Notes: generated by a model not told the origin, from the sequence alone. Shown: positions 46,384 to 56,810, numbered from the stretch's first letter. The stretch is 64,000 nucleotides of DNA from Phascolomyces articulosus (GCA_025677815.1 JAIXMP010000041.1:1-64000); one strand, 5' to 3'. Program-made: numbers and translations.

Positions 46384-46951
46384 GGTTTGTTTGTAAAAAA
46401 AGTTAATATGTTAGCTTCATTGGTAGACTATTCCATTAAGAGAATGGCGAGGTTGGAAAAGAGGTTCGACTGTCTTGAAGGAAGATTCCTAAAATAAGTT
46501 TCAGAGGAAGGACCAACCAGTATTTTTGAAGGCATTCGACTTCAGAACAACTATTTAAGAAAGGAGAAGTCCACCACCAAATTTAAAATGGATGAAATAG
46601 TGACGCTTTGTGAATACATTGCAGAAAAAAAAGAACTAGATATGACAGAATTTGATGGAGATATAGTCATTGACTACATTATGTTATGTGCTAAGATGAT
46701 CATATCAAATATAATCAAAAGCAAGGCTGCTAATCTGTTGCATGATTCATGGAGTAATATTCCTACTGTAGTCAATCAATGCTGTGTGAAATTAGAACAG
46801 CAATGTGCTCGATTTGTTCCAATAGGCACACATAAGGGTCATTAGATGGTAAACAGAATTTTACAATTACATTGGGATCACAAGAAGCAGTATTTCAAAA
46901 AGAAGATTACAATAAGAAGAGCAGCATTAATTGCAACAAGAGCAACAAGAG

Positions 46952-47425
46952 TGTGGAATTTGGTAGGTTTTTATATCAGAAAATAGAAAATGAACAGTAT
47001 GAATTCTTTGAGACTTTTCTTAAAGGTTTATTATGTGAGTTCTAAATGGAAATAAAAAGTTTATTAAAGGGTTTTTACAATTACTTTCACAATGGCTTAT
47101 TTATACTTTTTCTATTCTATGATGGATGAGGGCTTAGTGGATTATTATGTATTATGTATAACAGATTCGGGTCCTTCTTGTATAATTATTTCTTTTATAA
47201 GAATGATAGTAATATGGGATCTATAGGATTGAGTGCAAGAATATGGTGCACCCTTTGATCCTTTCTTTTAGATTTTTTTGTGTAGTACATCGTTATGCGA
47301 TTTGACTTAATTTCCTTTTTAAAATTGAAGGATTTGGGTTTCCTTATTTGGACATGTTCTTTGGACTGAGCCCTTATATAATATATGTTTTATTATGGAG
47401 TTATTTTATTATGTAGAATACAACA
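46952..47425 (-). mobile_element. solo LTR family A in the element's second gene
   Basis: This 474-bp LTR, TGTGGAATTTGG...GAATACAACA in this orientation, is flanked by perfect AAGAG duplications at 46947-46951 and 47426-47430. It lies in a run of CAAGAG-type codons of the interrupted gene. Confidence 0.92.
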
Positions 47426-47570
47426 AAGAGCAAGAGCAACTACAGTATAAAGAAGAGGACAAAGAAGATGATGTTCAAGAAGAAGATAGGGAGGGTATAT
47501 AGGTAGATGATCTAGAAGATCAAATAATAACAGAACCACAACCTTCAGGATTGCCCCCTATCTAAGTAGT

Positions 47571-48375
47571 CAAATAAAAGCATATCTAAATATATTTTAT
47601 TACAGTATTTCTTTTTATTAATTCGAGTAACTTTTATATAGCAAATGTTGAAAATAATATCATATACATAGTATGTGATAACTCACTACTATTGTAAAAA
47701 AATAAAAGGATGGTCATACATATGTTGGATAGAAAAAAAAGTAGATAATTATTATAAACATTATAAATTTTAAAATAATTAATATCCATAGCTTAGTACA
47801 TATATGTATCGATATGTATACATGATTGCTCTACAAAGGCTTCTTTATTTTTTTGTATGTACATATTTATACATATGCTGATTATGGGATTAGTATATAA
47901 AAAGGCATTTGAATTAGAGAAATTCATAACCCCTCTTTACAAATATTTATCATAAACTATACATGTTTCTATTAAATTATATAGTTCTCAGTATAATAAA
48001 AAGAAATCATAAGTCTCAATCTATACCATCAGCCTATATATGTAATTCATATATCATCTATTTTGCACTTTTTAATAGATATAACTGAAGAGTTTAAGAA
48101 TAAGCATTGTCATAAATTAATCTTTCTATACATATGAGCATAAGCTTTTAACTATATTCCTCAGGTAATACCATAAAAAGCACCCAGTAATATCAGATGC
48201 CTTATCCGACTATGATAACCCCATCTATGTAACATTTACAAAAATATCTTTTAGGTAAATTCAAGTATATTTTGGTAAATTTTAAACCAGAAAAACCTAA
48301 ATTCCAGTTTTTTTGGGTCTTTTACCTGAATTCTGGTTTTTCCAAGTAAATTCCAGGAATTTTTTTTTTATAGTA
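47571..48375. other. 3' subterminal region of the tnp2-like element
   Basis: This AT-rich non-coding stretch ends in the terminal inverted repeat. Repeated TTTACC/GGTAAA and AACCTGAATT/AATTCTGGTTTT words are shared with the left end (41107-41260). Confidence 0.6.
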
Positions 48376-49033
48376 ACAAAAATATAAAAAGAAATTATGG
48401 ATTTAACATTGGATAATAATATGGAATTAGATATTAGACACTACTTATGGTCATTATAAAAATTACATAATCTATAAATTTTAAATAATGTATAAAAAAT
48501 TATTATAAATATTATAATTTAATTTTTATCTTTTAGAATAACAACTGCTATAACTTTTTTTAATTTTTTATATTTTAATTGTACTTCTTCCATTACTGTA
48601 TCTTCTTCATTATCACTATTTTCTATTTCATTATTTTCATTTATATTTAATTTTAAAATATCTTTTTGTAATAATAACATTTCATTAATATTTTTATCTA
48701 CAGTTATTTTATCTGTAACTACTATATCTATTTTATGATCAATTGTAAGGAACTCAAAATTATCCATATACCATAATTTATAGTGAGGTTGTGATGGAAT
48801 TTTATATTCATCTACCATTTACTAAATACTTTTTAATAAATAAGCTAATTTAAATTGTAAATTATAATATTTAATATCTGTTATTTGCATTGCTGATGTA
48901 TTATTATTAAATCAATTAAATTTGGATGCTAATACAGAAAATTGATTTTCAATTTCAGAACGAAAACTACTAAATCTTTTGTTATATTATAATTCTATTG
49001 CTATTAAATTTTTATTATTTTCTTTTCTTATAG

Positions 49034-50351
49034 TGTAATCCTTAATGATTACCACTCTCCTCTTTCTTTTTATATATTTTTATTTCAATTATTTTATTAT
49101 TATTATCATCAGTACCTTTTATTTCATTATTATTTTGTATTAGAAATAGCAGTAAAATCTATAAAGCTAAAGGCCTTTTTTTCCACTTGCACAACCAACT
49201 TATTGATCATATATCCGTCCATAATTGTATAACCTGCATATCATTCCTGAATCTAACCTTGATATCTAATATTGAGATTTGTAATTGTGAAATGATGTTA
49301 CTTCTTGGTCCTACTCGACCTTCTTGTTTATTCCATCACTTTCAACATTATTCTCTATTACCAAGGATCTTAGCATCTTGGTAATGCAGCTAAGGATCTT
49401 GGCCAACCAATAACCTTTTGTCTCATTTATATATGCTGTGGAATTTGGTTAATTTTAGATTAGAATAAAAGATAAAAACGGACGATGTAAATCCTTTGAG
49501 ACTTTGTTATAGGTTTTTTAATGAAGAGAAAGATTTTTACAATAAAAGTTGAATTACTTTTCTACAATTACGTTTACAATGGCTTATTTATACTTTTTCT
49601 ATTCTGTGAAAGATGTGGGCTTAGTTACTTATTTTATACTATTCTATATTCTGGATGGATGAATCGGGACCTTTGGGGATATGATAATTATTATCGTTTA
49701 TGAGAGTAGTTATAAGGATAGGTCTAAGGCTGTGCCTTTTATCTTTGATATCTTCTTTGACATTTTCTTTTTAGAGAGTTATATAAAGGTAGTACATCGT
49801 TATGCAATTATACTAATTTCCTTTTTTACACAAGGATTATTTAAGTTTCCTTATTTGTATATGTGCTCAGGCTGTGCCTTTTGTGTAATATCAGTGTTTA
49901 TTATAGAGTATAGTGTCAGAATACAACATATGCAATACGATTGGATATTATTCCTCACCAAGTTGTCTTCTGCCAAGAATAATTGGTTGCTGCACTGCTT
50001 TGGAAAAAGTATAAAAGGGCAGGATTTTTGAACTGAAATAATTATTAAACAATTTACTAAAAGAATAAATTAACATTCTTATCCCTCGATCACTCAAATA
50101 TTGAATAATTATATTTGTTTTATATTCTTGATATAATTCATATCCATCCAATATGCTTATTAAAAAGCCTTATTTTATCTAACCACTTAATCTAATCAAT
50201 TCAATACAAGTCTTCTAATTTCTACAATAATTGAAGACCATTTTATTAAATATATCATTGTAGTATACATTAATTACTACTGGTGCTCACTATATTAAAC
50301 TACCTATTACCTGTAATCCACCTAAGTCATATCTTAAAACCAAGGGTTACA
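49034..50351 (+). mobile_element. LTR-like element, family G, inside chromodomain-DDE copy 4
   Basis: The ends are TGTAATCCTTAATGATTAC and inverted TGTAACCCTTGGTTTTAAG (TG...CA), with 4-bp ATAG duplications at 49030-49033 and 50352-50355. About 820 bp remain without the nested LTR B. A TATAAAAGGGCAGG promoter-like site lies at about 50010 and AATAAATTAA at about 50064, which fits an LTR with U3-R-U5 order on the plus strand. A partial inverted copy lies at about 52505-52791. Confidence 0.7.
49437..49928 (+). mobile_element. solo LTR family B
   Basis: This 492-bp LTR, TGTGGAATTTGG...AGAATACAACA in this orientation, is flanked by perfect TATGC duplications at 49432-49436 and 49929-49933. It interrupts the family-G element. 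Confidence 0.92.
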
Positions 50352-51270
50352 ATAGGATAAACAAAATTTTTATCTGAAAAATCTTTTCCTTTATTTAAAC
50401 TTTCTTCTTTAAATTTATTAATATATAAATTATAACCACCATCCATAGCTAAACAATCTCCTATATGCATTTTATTATACAATTTCATTTTAAGAAACAT
50501 AGTTCTATCACTACCTTTACCATATTTATCACTTTTAGATATATATATAATCATTTGGTTACTATCAACAACTATTTAAGTTCTTAATCTAGGACCATCT
50601 AATTTATATGATTTTATATCTTTTGTTTTTGTATTAGGATCATAATATTTTATTTTTCCATCATGACCATCAATATATAATGTTATGTTTTTAAATGATG
50701 ATAGATTATTTAATAAAGCTGATATAATTCTAATTTTTATATTTGAAAACATTTTATTTAAATCTGTATCAATTTTTTTTGTTAATCTTTTATAATTAGA
50801 ATGCCAAAATTTTTTATATAATGAATAATATGTAGTATATGATATAAATTCATGCATATCTCTACCTGATTTACCACTTACCATATAATATAATATTAAT
50901 AAACCTTTGTCGATTTCCTTATATGGTCCAGGGTATTCTGAAGTACCATAAATACAATTTAAAAAATAAAAAACAGGAATATATCTTAATTGATTTAATA
51001 AAATATCTTTTATTATTTTAATATTATTATTTTTTATATCTTTAATTTCTGTATGGTGATTGTATTTGTTATTTAAAATATTCTAATTTTCATCAAAAAA
51101 TGTCCATTGTTCTGCAATTAATTTATTTATTTCATTATTTAGTATCTTATTTAAATTATTATTATTATCCATATTTTATTTTTTTATTATATAATAATTC
51201 AATTTCATTTTAATTAAAAATTTTATTTTTTATAGAAATAATATTGTTAATATATTAATAAACAGTCTGC

Positions 51271-51606
51271 ATTGATGAAAATGAAAATGAAGTAAATAAG
51301 GAAAGTAAGGATAATTTCCCAAAACTAAAAGGTAAAACAAAAAAGAGAAAATATAGGTCAAAATCAGTGAATAAAATTAAAGATATAAATAAAGTAAGAG
51401 ATAAAAATAAGGTTGATGATATATATGAGATAGAAAATATTATTGAACATAGGGCTATTGATAAAAGTTATAAATTTTTAGTCAAATGGAAAGGATTTGA
51501 TAGCAATGATAATTCATAGGTATCTTTATCTTCTTTTAATAAAAAAGAACTTTTAACTGAATATTTAACAGAGAAAAACATACTAATACTAGGAATTAAT
51601 TTATAA
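51271..51606 (+). pseudogene. chromodomain-DDE transposase, C-terminal chromodomain (probably the end of copy 2)
   Basis: It reads an acidic/Lys-rich linker (NKESKDNFPKLKGKTKKRK) and then YEIENIIEHRAIDKSYKFL, VKWKGFDSNDNS, and TAG where copy 1 has Trp. It continues SLSSFNKKELLTEYL to a TAA at 51604-51606. The transposon's right terminus follows at 51685 on the same strand. The linker type matches copy 3 and the fragment at 48379-48430 (DLTLDNNMELD), so this is best read as the missing tail of copy 2. Confidence 0.72.
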
Positions 51607-51685
51607 TTTAAAAAATTAAAACTATATTAAGATATAATTGCTATTTTGAGTTACATTATTGTTTTATATTTATGAAATATTCCTC

Positions 51686-52045
51686 TATATCTCACTTGTG
51701 CAGTAATTCTATTTAGATGATTACTTATGTTACATACAGTATTATACTATCCTCTTTTATATATTGTTAATTATGCTGGATTATACAATCCTTCTAATGA
51801 TATCATTCATTGTCTACTTAATTATACTGTCCTTATAACACACAATCCAAATGATGCAATCTATATTCTAATATTACACCATAATGTGCAAGCTATAATA
51901 GTCTATCTATAATAAGCACTTTCTTATAAATAGAGAGATTATTTTTTATCTTAATAAACTTCAGTTCAATATTTTTAGGTCTCTTTGACTTATCTTATCT
52001 TCTGTTATTTTCTTTTATTTGTGATATTTTCTCTCTGATGCAACA
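51686..52045 (+). repeat. solo LTR family D, right piece
   Basis: It resumes the family-D consensus at TATATCTCACTTGTGCAG and runs to CTCTGATGCAACA. It includes the TATAAATAGAGAG and AATAAAC sites. It is the continuation of 38339-38422. Confidence 0.8.
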
Positions 52046-52053
52046 AACATCAT

Positions 52054-52482
52054 TGTGGTGAACCACACTAATACATGATAGATTTACTTATTCATAAATA
52101 ACCAGTTAAACATCATTCTATAATAAAACATGATATAACTAATAACACACTATATTACTCTTGATTTGTTCCTCATTACTAATAATCTGGAATACAGAAG
52201 AAAGATGAAGAATAATTACTAAACAGGATAATACACCTATTGCTAGGTACATAAAGAAATATCTAGAACCAAGTACACGTATACACTTGAATAATTAGAT
52301 ATCAATCGTCCTTTAATCAAAGTTAGTGAAATATAGTACTAGAATGATCTAGTGAACAACATCATTACATTAGATAGACAAAACATATAAATATAAGCAA
52401 ATTTGAACAATAAAAAGATTCTCAACTATATTCTTATCCATCTCTTTATTTTTACATTCAATTTTATTACTATTTCATCTCA
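52054..52482 (+). mobile_element. solo LTR family C
   Basis: This 429-bp LTR runs from TGTGGTGAACCACAC to TTTCATCTCA, with perfect ATCAT duplications at 52049-52053 and 52483-52487. It lies 8 bp after the end of LTR D. Confidence 0.93.
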
Positions 52483-52504
52483 ATCATTTCATAATTAAAA
52501 GTCT

Positions 52505-52791
52505 CAATGTTGGATATTAAGGTCAGACTCAGGAACAATATGCAGGTTACAAATTATGGACAGATGCATAATTAGTAAGTTGGTTGTGTGAGTAGAAAAA
52601 AAAGGCCATTAGCTTTATAGATTTTTGGCTATTTCTAATATAAAATAATAATAAAAATAAAAGGTACTGATGATAATAATAATATAACTGATATAAATAA
52701 TTATAATAATATAGGAAAAATAAAAAATTAAAAAAAATTGAAATAAAAATATATAAAAGAAAGAGGAGAGTAGTAATCATTAAGGATTACA
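52505..52791 (-). repeat. fragment of LTR-like family G
   Basis: This is an inverted copy of about 49034-49290, ending TAAGGATTACA. Shared words include TAAGTTGGTTGTG and AAAGAAAGAGGAGAG. The other end is missing. Confidence 0.65.
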
Positions 52792-53394
52792 GTAGGTGAC
52801 TTACCTAAATAGTAAGTATTTATACTTGATTCTTTATAACTTGCTGTTTTTACCATTAGTATATTAATAAATTTATAGATGCTTGTTATTGCTTTTAATG
52901 CGTAGAAATGCAATAAGAACTTTTCCTAGGTGTTTTAAAGCCACAGAAAATTTTACAGTATTACAGTTAGAACCACTAAGATATCAAACTGCAAAGATAA
53001 TGAAAGAATTATATATAAAGTACTATACCTACCTTAAGAATAGTAATAGAGGCATATAAACGCACTGGTTTAAGATTATTCATTTTATCCAATTATGGTA
53101 TTAATAGGTGTAAGGTGTATATTTTGTTATATTTTACATGTATTAACTTCAACATAATATTCTTAAAATGATATCTATGTTTCTGTTGATTTCTAATATA
53201 AGAATGCATTTTGGGATGTACCTAGTTTTAAAAATATTGCTGAGCATCTGTTAGTTGATGAGCTGCATCAGCTTTTTGGTATATACTCCCATATTGTAAG
53301 ATATATAGAAAATATAATCAAAGAAGATAGTAATAATAGAAGAACAAGTATCAATGATATTAATGAAAGGTATATATATGATAATCCAATGTTA
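52792..53394 (+). pseudogene. decayed protein-coding relic of unknown type, split by the Tc1 element
   Basis: Two exon-like open stretches are seen. One is about 52885-53057 (NAIRTFPRCFKATENFTVLQ, then YIKYYTYLKNSNRGI). The other is 53201-53394 after an intron-like AG (NAFWDVPSFKNIAEHLLVDE, then FGIYSHIVRYIENIIKED). The second runs straight into the TA target of the Tc1/mariner element. The family is not recognised; it may be part of another transposon gene. Confidence 0.4.
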
Positions 53395-53781
53395 TATACA
53401 CTAGGTTAAAAAAGTGTTCCAATGATTAGTACTTTAGTACTTTTTTTATCATTACATATGCTACAGTAATCCGTTTCCTTTCAAATTTAAATATATATTA
53501 CTTTAATATGTTTTCTTACTATATATGGTGTTACGAGATGATTGGTTGAAATATGGCGGAGTTATTAACATAATAAATAGAAGAGGCATTGGAATATTTT
53601 TTTGACCATTACTATAGAGCTGAATATTCAAGCCACAAAAAAATACTTTTTTAATACCAGATCAAAGTTTTTTTATTATTTACCCTCTTTCTTTACTTTT
53701 CTTCACTTTTCTGGTAAGTTTTATTATTTATATATACTTTTTTATAATATGATGTTATTAAAGTATTATATAAAGATCAAA

Positions 53782-55244
53782 ATGAAACCACTTAGTAAAA
53801 CTAAGCAAGAGCAAGTTATGAAATACCTTCAAGAGGGCTATTCTACACGTGCTGCTGCTCGTTTAGCATCTGTTGGTCAAGGTTTAGTAGCAAGGATCAG
53901 AAAAAATCTACCAATTCTTTCAAAAATTGTAAAAAATGGCCGCCCCTCTAAGTTGAAACACTATTTGAAGAAGCTTTTAGTTCAAAAATTCAAGTTATCA
54001 AGTATTACCAATGCTACCCAAGGCTCTAAATACTTAACACAATATCATGGGGTTACTGTGAGTCCTGAAACAGTCCATAATACCCTAAAACAAGGTAGTA
54101 TTAAAGCATATAAAAAGCTAAAGAAGCCATTAATTAGTAGTATAAATCAGAAAAAAAGACTAGCCTGGGCAAAGAAACATAAGGATTGGACAATTGAAGA
54201 CTGGAAAAAGGTTGTATGGTCTGATGAAACAAGAGTTAATCGATTTGGTTCTGATGGTATACTATATGCATGGCATGATCCAAAAGCAAAGATTACAAGA
54301 AATCATATAAGACAAATAAGTAAAAATGATGGAGGTTGCCTAATGGTTTGGAGCTGCTTCTCTTGGTATGGTGTTGGCTATATCTGTGATATTGGTGATG
54401 AAAATATGAAAAAGGAGGATTATCTTTACATTTTACAAACTGCTTTGATAAACTCCTTAAACTACTATAATATGAACACAACTGAAACCACCTTTATACA
54501 AGACAATGACCCAAAACACAAGTCAAAAATTGTAATGGATTGGCTAAATAACTAAGAATTTAAGACTATAGAATGGCCACTACAGTCACTAGACCTTAAT
54601 CCAATTGAAAACCTTTGGGATAAACTTAAAGAAATGGTCTATACTGTTGTATCAGAGAGAAATCAATCAATAAAAAGAATAAAAGGAGACAAGATAAGTC
54701 AATGAGACCTGAAAATAATGAACTGAAGTTTATTAAGATAAAAAATAATCTCTCTATTTATAAGAAAGTGCTCATCATAGATGGACTATCACAACTTGCA
54801 CATTATGGTGTAATATTAGAATATAGATTGCATCATTTGGATTGCGTGTTATGAGGACAGTATATTTAAGTAGACCATGAATGATATCATTAGAAGGATT
54901 GCATGATCCAGCATAATTAACAATATGTAAAAGAGGATGGTGCAATACTGTGTGTAACATAGGTAATTATCCAAATAGAATCACCGCACAAATGAGATAT
55001 GGGGTGAATGACAGTAATAATAATAATAATAATGAAGAATTATTATTTATTGTGAAGCCATTGTATGTTGGATACAACATATACAAACTATACAACACAT
55101 ACTTCTAATAAAGATGAACTCTTTGATAGAATAGGAGAATGTTGGTATAGCATTTCAGATGAAGTATGCCAAAAATATATTGAATCTATGCCTAGAAGAG
55201 TTCAAGCTGTTATAAAAGCTAATGGGTTATGGACTAACTATTAG
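53782..55244 (+). pseudogene. Tc1/mariner transposase, one stop, split by LTR D
   Basis: The start at 53782 (MKPLSKTKQEQVMKYLQEGY) leads a paired helix-turn-helix DNA-binding part (YSTRAAARLASVGQGLVARI; then GVTVSPETVHNTLKQ). The catalytic domain has Asp in VVWSDETRVNRFG (about 54220), Asp in FIQDNDPKHKS (about 54505) and Glu in SLDLNPIENLWDKLKE (about 54610). A TAA at 54553 follows DWLNN; a Gln codon would need only C-to-T. After LTR D the C-terminus continues DELFDRIGECWYSIS to NGLWTNY-TAG at 55244. Apart from the stop and the insertion it is complete. Confidence 0.92.
54645..55079 (-). mobile_element. solo LTR family D in the Tc1 transposase gene
   Basis: This 435-bp LTR (TGTTGTATCAGAGAG...GGATACAACA, sense on minus) is flanked by perfect TATAC duplications at 54640-54644 and 55080-55084. 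It is the cleanest complete family-D copy, together with 45949-46383. Confidence 0.95.
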
Positions 55245-56113
55245 ATTTCTTAATAATATATATATAATAATATATTTTAAATACTGCCTCAAAAAAGTGT
55301 TCTAATGCCTCTTCAATTTATTATGTTAATAACTCCGCCATATTTTAACCAATCATCTCGTAACACCATATATAGTAAGAAAACATATTAAAGTAATATA
55401 TATTTAAATTTGAAAGGAAATGGATTACTGTAGCATATGTAATGATAAAAAAAGTACTAAAGTACTAATCATTGGAACACTTTTTTGACCTAGTGTATAT
55501 TGAGTTTCATATTTTAGTGTAAATATAATCTAATAGTAAAAACTAGGACAACCTGCATTCTACCTTTTAAAAAGCATCATCAGTTCAAAAATGTCTTTTT
55601 TTTTTTGAGTGATTTAAAAGATGTTTTGTATTGTGAATTACGTGATCATATGTCCATAAGTAATAAATAACTTACTTCTGTATAGGACAATAGGATGTAG
55701 CAATAGTAAATAAAAAGCAAATCCTATTTTATTAAATGTAGAAGTAATTAATTATTTTTTATAAAGATTCTACTTACATTAGTACACAACGACATCAAAC
55801 CATAAGCAGTCTAGTGTATATGACACTTTATTAATTATTATTACTTTGCTACTTGTAAAGAGTATATGTATGAATCAATAAAATTGATGAAAAGTTCATT
55901 AAAAGCATCTAATAATAACTGTCCAATTTTAGTCAAATATCCACCTATAGGTTTTATTACTTCATAACAAATCATACTTGATGACCTATCTTATAATTCA
56001 TTATCTCTATTTAACAGAGCGGTTTTTCTTTTCCTAAGCATTATATGCTTACAAAATATGCTTCGATATTAAGAGAAGAGGATAAGTTTTTGGATATGGC
56101 ACATAACAAATAG

Positions 56114-56147
56114 AGAGGTTCAAACAATTGTTATTGTTTGGACCTCT
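56114..56147. repeat. inverted repeat, 15-bp arms with one mismatch
   Basis: The arms AGAGGTTCAAACAAT and ATTGTTTGGACCTCT are separated by TGTT. A single C/T difference breaks the pairing. Confidence 0.85.
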
Positions 56148-56216
56148 TCATGAAAAGATATATCTTCGTTATAAAAATCATTGATATTTATCAATAAACC
56201 AATAGTTTATTTACTA

Positions 56217-56273
56217 GAGGAGCAATCAATAATTATAGATAATAGTATTATCTATAATTATTGATTGCTCCTC
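56217..56273. repeat. perfect 27-bp-arm inverted repeat (hairpin), 3-nt loop
   Basis: The left arm 56217-56243 (GAGGAGCAATCAATAATTAT...) is the exact reverse complement of 56247-56273, with AGT between. A perfect palindrome of this size stands out in a region where other repeats are decayed. Confidence 0.95.
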
Positions 56274-56474
56274 AGAGCATCAACACCAAAAGGATGCTAA
56301 ATTGCTAATGCAACAAACCAATAGAAAACATCAAGATAAATCAATTGAGCAGGTTTATATATATCTTTTTACATATTTACAAATCTTTGTATAAGCTGTA
56401 ATGAACATATAGTAATTTTGAAATGAAATTATTACAGTGCAGTGGCCAATACTGTATACTTACAGTCAGGTTCA

Positions 56475-56798
56475 GTTGGACAGATTGAGGAAGCAAGAAT
56501 GAATATAATATGAGTAGAGAGAAGTAAATGGGTCGAGTTATATAAAGATAAAATGATATGGGATTTTGGTTTGCAAGATCCCTCTTTTTATATATGTCGA
56601 AATATAAGGGGCTATTCTAACATCTATACTAATATCAATGATCTACATTTCTATCTAGAATATCTAATCCTTCTTATATTTCTATCTACAACCATCTATT
56701 CGTCCATCCATTATGTCTCCTTGATATCCTCAGATGTTGTGTTGATCTATAACCTTATGGGTTGTATATCGTCATAATGGTATGCACCATTATAGAAA
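56475..56798 (-). repeat. LTR-like repeat, family F, inverted copy
   Basis: It is a reverse-complement relative of 25540-25863. The shared order is GAGGAAGC, GATCCCTCTTTTTATATA, TATAAGGGGCTATTCTA, ATGATCTACATTTCTATCTA and TATGCACCAT. The ends are degenerate and no target duplication was found. Confidence 0.55.
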
Positions 56799-56810
56799 TT
56801 ATCTTAGTAG

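Larger units (their letters stand above)
44800..47570 (+). pseudogene. second protein of the tnp2-like element, split by two LTR insertions
   Basis: The reading frame runs through both LTRs if each is removed with one duplication. The N-terminal Ser/Asn/Pro-rich part (VYSPSNYSNHYISRNATDG) leads to SINNVNNSITSMNSMIG. After the LTR-D composite (45000-46383) it continues FVKKVNMLASLVDYSIKRM with a coiled-coil-like segment, then TLCEYIAEKKELDMTEFDGD. After LTR A (46952-47425) an acidic Gln/Glu-rich tail follows. Stops are TAA near 44850, TAA near 46495, and TAG at 46843. No homology is recognised. By position it may be an accessory DNA-binding protein like TnpA, but this is only context. Confidence 0.55.
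41090..48375 (+). mobile_element. tnp2/CACTA-like (EnSpm-type) DNA transposon, 7.3 kb with nested LTRs
   Basis: The ends are TACTGTAAAAAAATT and, inverted, TACTATAAAAAAAAAATT; both may derive from CACTR by C-to-T. ACA duplications at 41087-41089 and 48376-48378 give the 3-bp target expected of CACTA elements. Related subterminal sequence (GAATTTACC, AACCTGAATT, AAACCAGAA blocks) lies at 41107-41260 and 48250-48365. Removal reconnects the host transposase frame (EKINEIT to KI-stop-KEIMDLTL). Two genes are carried: a tnp2-like transposase and a second protein. Confidence 0.78.
48519..51172 (-). pseudogene. chromodomain-DDE transposase copy 4, split by an 0.8 kb LTR-like element
   Basis: The start at 51172 (MDNNNNLNKILNNEINKLIA) leads into family blocks SEYPGPYKEIDKGLLILYYM, RDMHEFISYTTYYSLYKKFW, a first Asp in TLYIDGHDGKIKYY and a second Asp in CLAMDGGYNLYINKF, then DFSDKNFVYPI at 50352. 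The frame resumes at 49033 as IRKENNKN, then the Glu block RFSSFRSEIENQFSVLASKF and a C-terminal part to 48519. The joint restores CCT-ATA-AGA-AAA exactly. Stops replace Trp (about 51084) and Gln (about 50578). No chromodomain is read before 48519, so this copy lost it or ends early. It lies inside copy 2. Confidence 0.78.
38423..51685 (+). mobile_element. chromodomain-DDE transposon, copy 2, swollen to 13.3 kb by nested insertions
   Basis: The left end AAGGAACAAATC and the right end ...ATATTCCTC are inverted copies of a short terminal sequence. The host LTR-D consensus CCC-TAT-ATCTC is split with a 3-bp TAT duplication (38420-38422, 51686-51688). Own gene pieces are 39872-41089, 48379 to about 48430, and 51271-51606. 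Inside lie an LTR-D (38530-39846), a tnp2/CACTA-like element (41090-48375) and a further chromodomain-DDE copy (about 48440 to 51265). Confidence 0.75.
53397..55497 (+). mobile_element. Tc1/mariner transposon with about 200-bp TIRs and TA duplication
   Basis: The terminal sequence TACACTAGGTYAAAAAAGTG and about 200 further bases (including ATATGGCGGAGTTATTAACA) are present in inverted order at 53397-53620 and 55270-55497. TA duplications are at 53395-53396 and 55498-55499. Without the nested LTR D (54645-55079 plus 5 bp) it is about 1.66 kb, normal for the superfamily. The TIRs are well preserved. Confidence 0.93.
55498..56474. other. AT-rich island filler with two hairpins
   Basis: No coding sequence is supported. 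It contains the two inverted repeats listed separately. Confidence 0.6.

Noticed and set aside
26541..51606. TAG used as a sense codon (recoding)
   Set aside because: TAG and TAA at conserved Trp and Gln positions appear only in transposons, together with TGA stops and frameshifts, and host genes here do not need it. C-to-T decay explains it better.
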